Below are positions 60,064 to 64,000 of a DNA stretch of 64,000 nt, piece after piece. The notes beneath the pieces were generated by a model. The model did not search any database and was not told the origin of the DNA. It worked only from the letters and a program-made list of their open reading frames with translations. Every line of letters starts with the position of its first letter. Position 1 is the first letter of the stretch. The stretch is taken from NCBI GenBank assembly GCA_964447205.1, contig CAYUSB010000004.1, positions 124,001 through 188,000 on the forward strand. The letters run 5' to 3'. This stretch comes from JAEUKH01 sp964447205 (lineage in GTDB: Bacteria; Myxococcota_A; Polyangia; Polyangiales; Ga0077539). The translations under genes were made by a program, and so were the position numbers.

Positions 60064-60435
60064 CTACACCGTGGCGCGGTCGGGGCCCTGGGCGAGGGCG
60101 GCCCGCACGGCGGCGAGGGTTCCCAGGAGCGAGGCGAGCACGACGAGGATGAGGGCGAGGACGACGTTGTTGAGCGACTCGGCGCACCCCAGGGCGGCGA
60201 TGGTGAAGCGCTGGTCGAGGGCCACCCGGTCGAGGTACCGGAAGGTGGCGATGAAGCCCGTGAAGGTCCCCAGGAGGCCCGCCCCGAGGGTGGCCGCCCC
60301 CAACGCGAGGGTGACGACCGCGAAACGACGCTCGGGGCGCAGGAGGCAGAGCACCCCCGAGGCCACCAGGAGGAAGCCGAAGATCACCGTCGGGTACATG
60401 CCCCAGCCGCCGTCGCGAAAAAAATGGGTCCACAT
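60064..60435 (-). CDS. Small multi-pass membrane protein upstream of ECF sigma factor
   Basis: 123 aa from ATG 60435, with AAGGAG 10 bases upstream. Three to four hydrophobic helices (about 12-30, 40-65, 85-108) with a middle segment GTFTGFIATFRYLDRVALDQRFTIAALGCAESLNN, reminiscent of MotA/TolQ/ExbB-like channel proteins but too short for a firm call. It is first in the four-gene sigma operon and could be a sensor or target. Its codon usage is still GC-rich; the drop in GC begins just upstream of it. Confidence 0.7.
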   Translation of the reverse strand: MWTHFFRDGGWGMYPTVIFGFLLVASGVLCLLRPERRFAVVTLALGAATLGAGLLGTFTGFIATFRYLDRVALDQRFTIAALGCAESLNNVVLALILVVLASLLGTLAAVRAALAQGPDRATV

Positions 60436-60711
60436 GATGTGGCGCTCCTTGAGACGGGGCGCACCGCGCGCCCTCCTGAGCACGAACCCGCGCAGGGTGA
60501 GATGTTCATCGAAATCGACCGGAGCCCTGTGGTCGGGCGGCCGACACCGTTGCGCGGACCGACGATGCCCAGAAGGGAGAACTCGCGTTCTCCAAGCACA
60601 GCAAAGTCCAAACCGTGCGTAGCGCTGTCATCCATCGTGGCCGCGGACAAGACGGCGGGTTTGGGAACTACAGCGCATCCGGCTCGAGACAGATATTTGT
60701 GATCCATCCGG

Positions 60712-61257
60712 TCAAAAACCAAGGTCACATCGGTCGCCTGCATCGCGCGAATTGATACGTTCACACAGTGCTTGGCACGCCGCCGAAAGACCAGGATACT
60801 GGGTATAGTTGCTGCTTGAACAGCGGAGATAGCCTGGATCGATACAATCCACAGCATAGCGATAACAGGCTGTGTGGGGCGGTGGGGAACAGGCGAAAAC
60901 CACCCAGTTGTCAACGAACTCACAGTGTCCGCAGCCTCGATAGTCTGGGTTGGTGTCGTAAGTAAAGCATGTCGAACTGGATCCGTCTGCTCGGCCATCG
61001 TCGGCGTCGACGGCAGTCGCATCGAGCACCTCCAGGTCGCGGATCGAGGCATCCCTGTCCAAATTGGCATCTGTCGTCGGAGGACCGTCAAGATGGCATT
61101 CAAGTGGATCCATGCAGACCGAGAGATCGGTCTGTGGCGCGTCCCCATGATCGGAGTAAGAGCCATCCTCCGATACCGAGGCATCAATGAGTTGAGTGCC
61201 GGAATCGCCGTTTTGCTCGCACCCGAGCAAAGTTAGCACAAGAAGCAGGTAGATCAC
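60712..61257 (-). CDS. Cys-rich lipoprotein in lower-GC island
   Basis: 181 aa from GTG 61257, which overlaps the protease C-half stop as GTGA, so it is the second gene of that unit. Minimal signal with lipobox TLLGC (Cys13). An Asp-rich stretch follows (SVSEDGSYSDHGDAPQTDLS..., about 28-95), then a Cys-rich C-terminal part (CFTYDTNPDYRGCGHCEF, ACYRYAVDCIDPGYLRC). Composition resembles myxobacterial surface lipoproteins despite the different codon use. It may be the substrate, anchor or inhibitor of the linked protease (inference). Confidence 0.75.
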   Translation of the reverse strand: MIYLLLVLTLLGCEQNGDSGTQLIDASVSEDGSYSDHGDAPQTDLSVCMDPLECHLDGPPTTDANLDRDASIRDLEVLDATAVDADDGRADGSSSTCFTYDTNPDYRGCGHCEFVDNWVVFACSPPPHTACYRYAVDCIDPGYLRCSSSNYTQYPGLSAACQALCERINSRDAGDRCDLGF

Positions 61258-62327
61258 GTGGTACCTCCACAGAGCTGCACGGTCTTATTCCATGCGAGGC
61301 CGAAGTAAGTACCAGGCAGTCGCCATGAGTTGGCGAAAACTCTCAACTCATAGACACAGTTTGGCTGAAGATGAGCCTGGATCAGTTCGTATGTATTGTC
61401 GAAAAAAGTGCTGCTCGCGACAGTGGATTGGGAGATTGGATCGAAAAGCACCAGATTGATGTCGACATCGGGCCCATAACCAAAGCAGGTAGCCTCTCCA
61501 CAAACAGGAGTAGCATCCCAAGCCATTGCGATCGACACCCATCCGCTCTCGTTCGTTGAAATCTCCTGAACAACGTTCCAAAGACCGCCAGGAAACTGAG
61601 ATGAGCTAAGGTATCCGTACCGAAATCCCCTGGCAGATGGGCTCGTATCCGTTCTCAAATTGGCTGGGTTGGCAATGTCCAATAACGTTCCAACGCCAAA
61701 GGCGCATGCTCCGTCCCTGTCGTCAACGCCGTCAGAAAGATTCAGTAACCCACCGGATACGGAGCAATCAGCAGCAAAAAGTAGCATTGCCTTTTCGGCC
61801 TCCGGCCAGCTGCCAGCAGAAAGACCAAAGGGAGAATTCTGAGCAAGGAGAGCAATGGCGCCCGCTACCATAGGAGCTGAAAAACTAGTCCGCTGTACCT
61901 GAGTTGGCAGTGTTGCTGCAGTGGAAATGCCATCGCTTGGTGCAACAATTTCGGGCAGTTCACGGTCTCCATAGTTTGAGCTAGGATTCTGAGAGGAGCT
62001 AGGATTCCAGATGGTATCGTCGAAACGAGTGTCTGTTCTAGCATAGTCGTCCGTCGTTCCGCCGACCACAACGCCGTTATAGAGGGTGATAGCGACCACA
62101 TCGTATGATACTCCGTTCACGTAAGGCCGGTTTCCCGCCCCTGCGACAATCAGAGCGTACGGAAATTGAAGAATGGACCAGTCATCGCTGGAGTTGGGAG
62201 GTGGATCAAGATGTAGAAGAACATTGGGTCGATACATCACATGGACTCCCCGAGCACGGGCCCATGCTAAATGCGCTCTCGTTTGCTCCTGGCGGAACGG
62301 TGCCATCAGAATTTTGAATGTTTGCAA
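61254..62327 (-). pseudogene. Subtilisin-family (S8) protease, C-terminal part after frameshift
   Basis: Up to 357 aa in this frame; the first about 15 residues overlap the other frame. The region from QTRAHLAWARARGVHVMY continues the S8 fold. It contains the oxyanion-hole Asn region (YALIVAGAGN), a central segment and the catalytic Ser in QRTSFSAPMVAGAIALLAQ (GTSxSxP-like). A beta-rich C-terminal extension with Cys pairs follows (VCGEATCFGYGPDVDINLVLFD). The N-terminal half with Asp and His is encoded in a different frame just upstream. Without the shift one about 670-residue lipoprotein protease would result. Sequencing error cannot be excluded. Confidence 0.8.
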
Positions 62328-63288
62328 AATGAATGGTCACTCCCGGAGCGCTACCAAACGGGACGATGGCCTGTCGTACAAATGATGCGCAATGGGTGCT
62401 GTGATCCAATGCTGCGCCGTCTGGGATCCTTATGTCGCCAACGCCCGCCAAGTGCTGAATATCATGCGGACGCCGAAGGTCCAAGGGAGCAACAGAAACA
62501 CCAGTTCCAGTCACTCCTGCAGCATGCGCAGATGGGAACTCTACTGAGCCCATCCAAAAATACGTGGCGTCATGAACCGGCGGTGGAATCCTAATGAAAG
62601 CCACCTCTTGACGAAATGCGATCGAGTAAAGTTGATCGCGGGTGATAGTTCCTCGCAAGAGAGGCGTTGCACATGGGTCCTGATCCTCGTTTGCTGAAAA
62701 CGACGAGCCAAGGATAGGAAGCAGCGCATGCTTAACCTGCGCAATCTCCTCGCAAACAGTCTCGTCGCGGTGGTTCAGGCGTCGGGGCGTGACACGGAGA
62801 GCAGGCCATATTTCAACCAAGACAGAAGTTGCGCTAGAATGATTGATCCACTGTACCAATTCGTCTGAAAGTCCGCCGCGTGACAGACGTCGACGTAAAG
62901 CAGCCATTCTCATTGTCTGCCGGACCTCGTTTGTGTTAACAGGAAGCCCTGCTATCGTATAATATTGGTCTCTGATCTGTCCCTCCCGTGTAACAAGCCT
63001 GGACCATTGCAGCTGGCTCCCATCTTCCAGTCTGACCAGCCCGGTCCTGCCCGAGACAGTTTGAGCCGTACCGCCAAAACCAATGGAGTGAGTCTCGCTG
63101 GAACAAGCTGGAGCGATGAGAGAGATAACAATAAGGAGGAACACTGCCGTCGATTGTAGCTGTTGTCCCGTTTCAACACATGGGCGAGGTGCGTGGCCAT
63201 ACGCAGCATTCGTGCCAGTTGGTGGGCGGGATGCTTCGCGTGAACCAGTTGGGTGCGAAATAGCCATGGTTGGAAGTCTGACCCCCAT
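62206..63288 (-). pseudogene. Subtilisin-family (S8) protease lipoprotein, N-terminal part before frameshift
   Basis: 360 aa in this frame, of which the first about 340 are genuine. A long N-terminus (start ATG 63288 or 63267, uncertain) leads to a lipobox LIAPAC. A prodomain-like region follows (about 70-220). The S8 core begins near GVTGTGVSVAPLDLRRPHDIQHL (probable Asp region) and includes the catalytic His in ALDHSTHCASFVRQ. After GTVPPGANE the frame runs into a short nonsense tail (SAFSMGPCSGSPCDVSTQCSSTS) while the true continuation lies in the other frame. The shift falls near 62270-62300. Both halves are otherwise intact, so the lesion is recent or an artefact. Confidence 0.8.
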
Positions 63289-63342
63289 CAGTACGGGGGC
63301 GTCAAGAAGAAAAGTTCTTCGGCTGACACCCCCGGGTCGACC

Positions 63343-64000
63343 TCAAGCCCCGGTGGCCATGCGGTCAAACTCCTCGGCGTCGTGGGCGCAGAACACACGC
63401 ACCTCGGGGTGTCCCGCCGCGAGGACGCGGAGGCGCTCCTGGTTGGCCCGGCGCTCCCGGTCGTCGATGGCCACGGCCCGCTGAAACACCCTGAACGCAG
63501 GCGGACAGTACGGCGGGTCGCGCATCTCGCCCGCGGAGAAATACGCGTCGCCCGCATGGAGGAGCCATCCGTCGCCGTCCTGCACTGCCACGGCTACGTG
63601 GCCGCGGGTGTGACCATGCAACGGGACCATGGCCACCTCCGGGGCCCGGTCGGTGATCGCCCGTACGGACGCGAAGCCCATCCATCGGTCGCCCCCGACC
63701 CCGTGGCGCACCCAGTCGGGGCCGTGCGCCCAGTGGGCGGGTTTGTACCGCTCGCGTTCGATGACGCTGGCCCGGGCCATGGCGGCGTCGAGCTCGGCCC
63801 CGAACACATGGACCTTCGCCCGCGGGAAGTCAGGAAGGCCCCCGGCGTGGTCGAGGTCGAGGTGGGTCACCACGATGTCGGTCACGTCGTCGGCCGAGAA
63901 CCCCAGGGCCTCGACCTGCCGCACCGCGCACTCCGAGGCGTCACACCGCGGGGCACACCCGACCATCATGGCGTAGCCCATCCTGCCCGGGGGGTCGCGC
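63343..64000 (-). CDS. Metallo-beta-lactamase-fold hydrolase (5' end beyond window)
   Basis: The start is outside the window: codons continue to the last base before the first visible ATG (63981). The zinc motif VVTHLDLDHAGGL (HxDxDH) is complete, with the further ligands in LHGHTRGHVAVAV, LLHAGDAYF and VRVFCAHDAEEF. A small Cys patch CAPRCDASECA precedes the core. The layout matches quorum-quenching-lactonase or glyoxalase-II-like MBL hydrolases, but the substrate cannot be read. Codon usage is back to high GC, so it lies outside the lower-GC island. Confidence 0.87.
   Translation of the reverse strand, partial: RDPPGRMGYAMMVGCAPRCDASECAVRQVEALGFSADDVTDIVVTHLDLDHAGGLPDFPRAKVHVFGAELDAAMARASVIERERYKPAHWAHGPDWVRHGVGGDRWMGFASVRAITDRAPEVAMVPLHGHTRGHVAVAVQDGDGWLLHAGDAYFSAGEMRDPPYCPPAFRVFQRAVAIDDRERRANQERLRVLAAGHPEVRVFCAHDAEEFDRMATGA

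Larger units (their letters stand above)
60480..63300. other. Lower-GC genomic island
   Basis: Base composition falls sharply near 60490-60700 and recovers at about 63300; the interior uses codons such as TTA, ATA and AAA that neighbours avoid. It holds one lipoprotein gene and a frameshifted subtilase, both on the minus strand. Bases 60480-60711 show no convincing gene. No integrase, tRNA or flanking direct repeat was seen. Horizontal acquisition is the likely explanation. Confidence 0.7.

Noticed and set aside
60424..60702. Plus-strand 92-codon frame at the island edge
   Set aside because: Starts inside the antisense of the membrane-protein gene and crosses the GC boundary without a ribosome-binding site or recognisable protein features.

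Overview
The window is a 64 kb stretch of a very GC-rich, densely packed chromosome. Almost all third codon positions are G or C, so most genes have long antisense shadow frames. Several traits point to a Gram-negative deltaproteobacterial lineage, most likely Myxococcota (inference): a C-terminal Gly-Cys + membrane helix + Arg-cluster tail of MYXO-CTERM type, many Cys-rich or Asp-rich lipoproteins, OmpA proteins with thrombospondin-3 calcium repeats, a TatT-type TRAP lipoprotein, formylglycine-enzyme-like and HEAT-repeat secreted proteins, and menaquinone genes. No plasmid, phage or CRISPR hallmark was seen.

Layout. 1-4.5 kb: truncated FAD oxidoreductase, divergent GH57 glucan branching enzyme, then dapA-dapB (lysine/DAP pathway). 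4.5-8.3 kb: membrane protein, a lipoprotein/OmpA-TSP3 pair, and a secreted outer-membrane protein. 8.3-10 kb: a REP-like inverted-repeat element, tRNA-Val(GAC), and infC with a probable AUC start codon. 10-16 kb: FGE-sulfatase-domain protein, HEAT-repeat lipoprotein, a matrixin-type metalloprotease with its partner gene, and TatT plus DctP without TRAP membrane subunits. 16.4-22 kb: grpE-dnaK and two tandem dnaJ genes flanking a Cys-rich lipoprotein. 22-29 kb: HEAT-repeat protein, a DppB-like permease with a large extra N-terminal domain, an unknown gene, a repeat-rich spacer, and purE-purK. 29-32.5 kb: VWA lipoprotein, small zinc-ribbon protein, and a translationally coupled pair of bacterial microcompartment vertex proteins with a class II aldolase.

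32.5-45 kb: a second copy of an inverted-repeat element family, a coupled three-gene ABC/HlyD/TolC export operon whose ATPase has lost key residues, a Uma2-family protein, an SGNH hydrolase, and a MarR-controlled RND efflux system (adaptor and pump on one strand; MarR and TolC on the other). 45-53 kb: CAP-domain protein with a MYXO-CTERM tail, large lipoprotein, HU-family protein, proline-rich lipoprotein, PrsW-type protease. 53.5-57.8 kb: menC-like and menE-like genes with a convergent hotdog thioesterase. 58-60.4 kb: a four-gene operon (membrane protein, ECF sigma, zinc-finger anti-sigma, DUF4336-like protein).

60.5-63.3 kb is markedly lower in GC and carries a small lipoprotein gene and a subtilisin-type protease lipoprotein split by a frameshift, probably a recently acquired and now broken unit. 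The window ends inside a metallo-beta-lactamase-fold hydrolase. Overlapping ATGA/GTGA stop-start junctions are frequent and were used to choose many starts.
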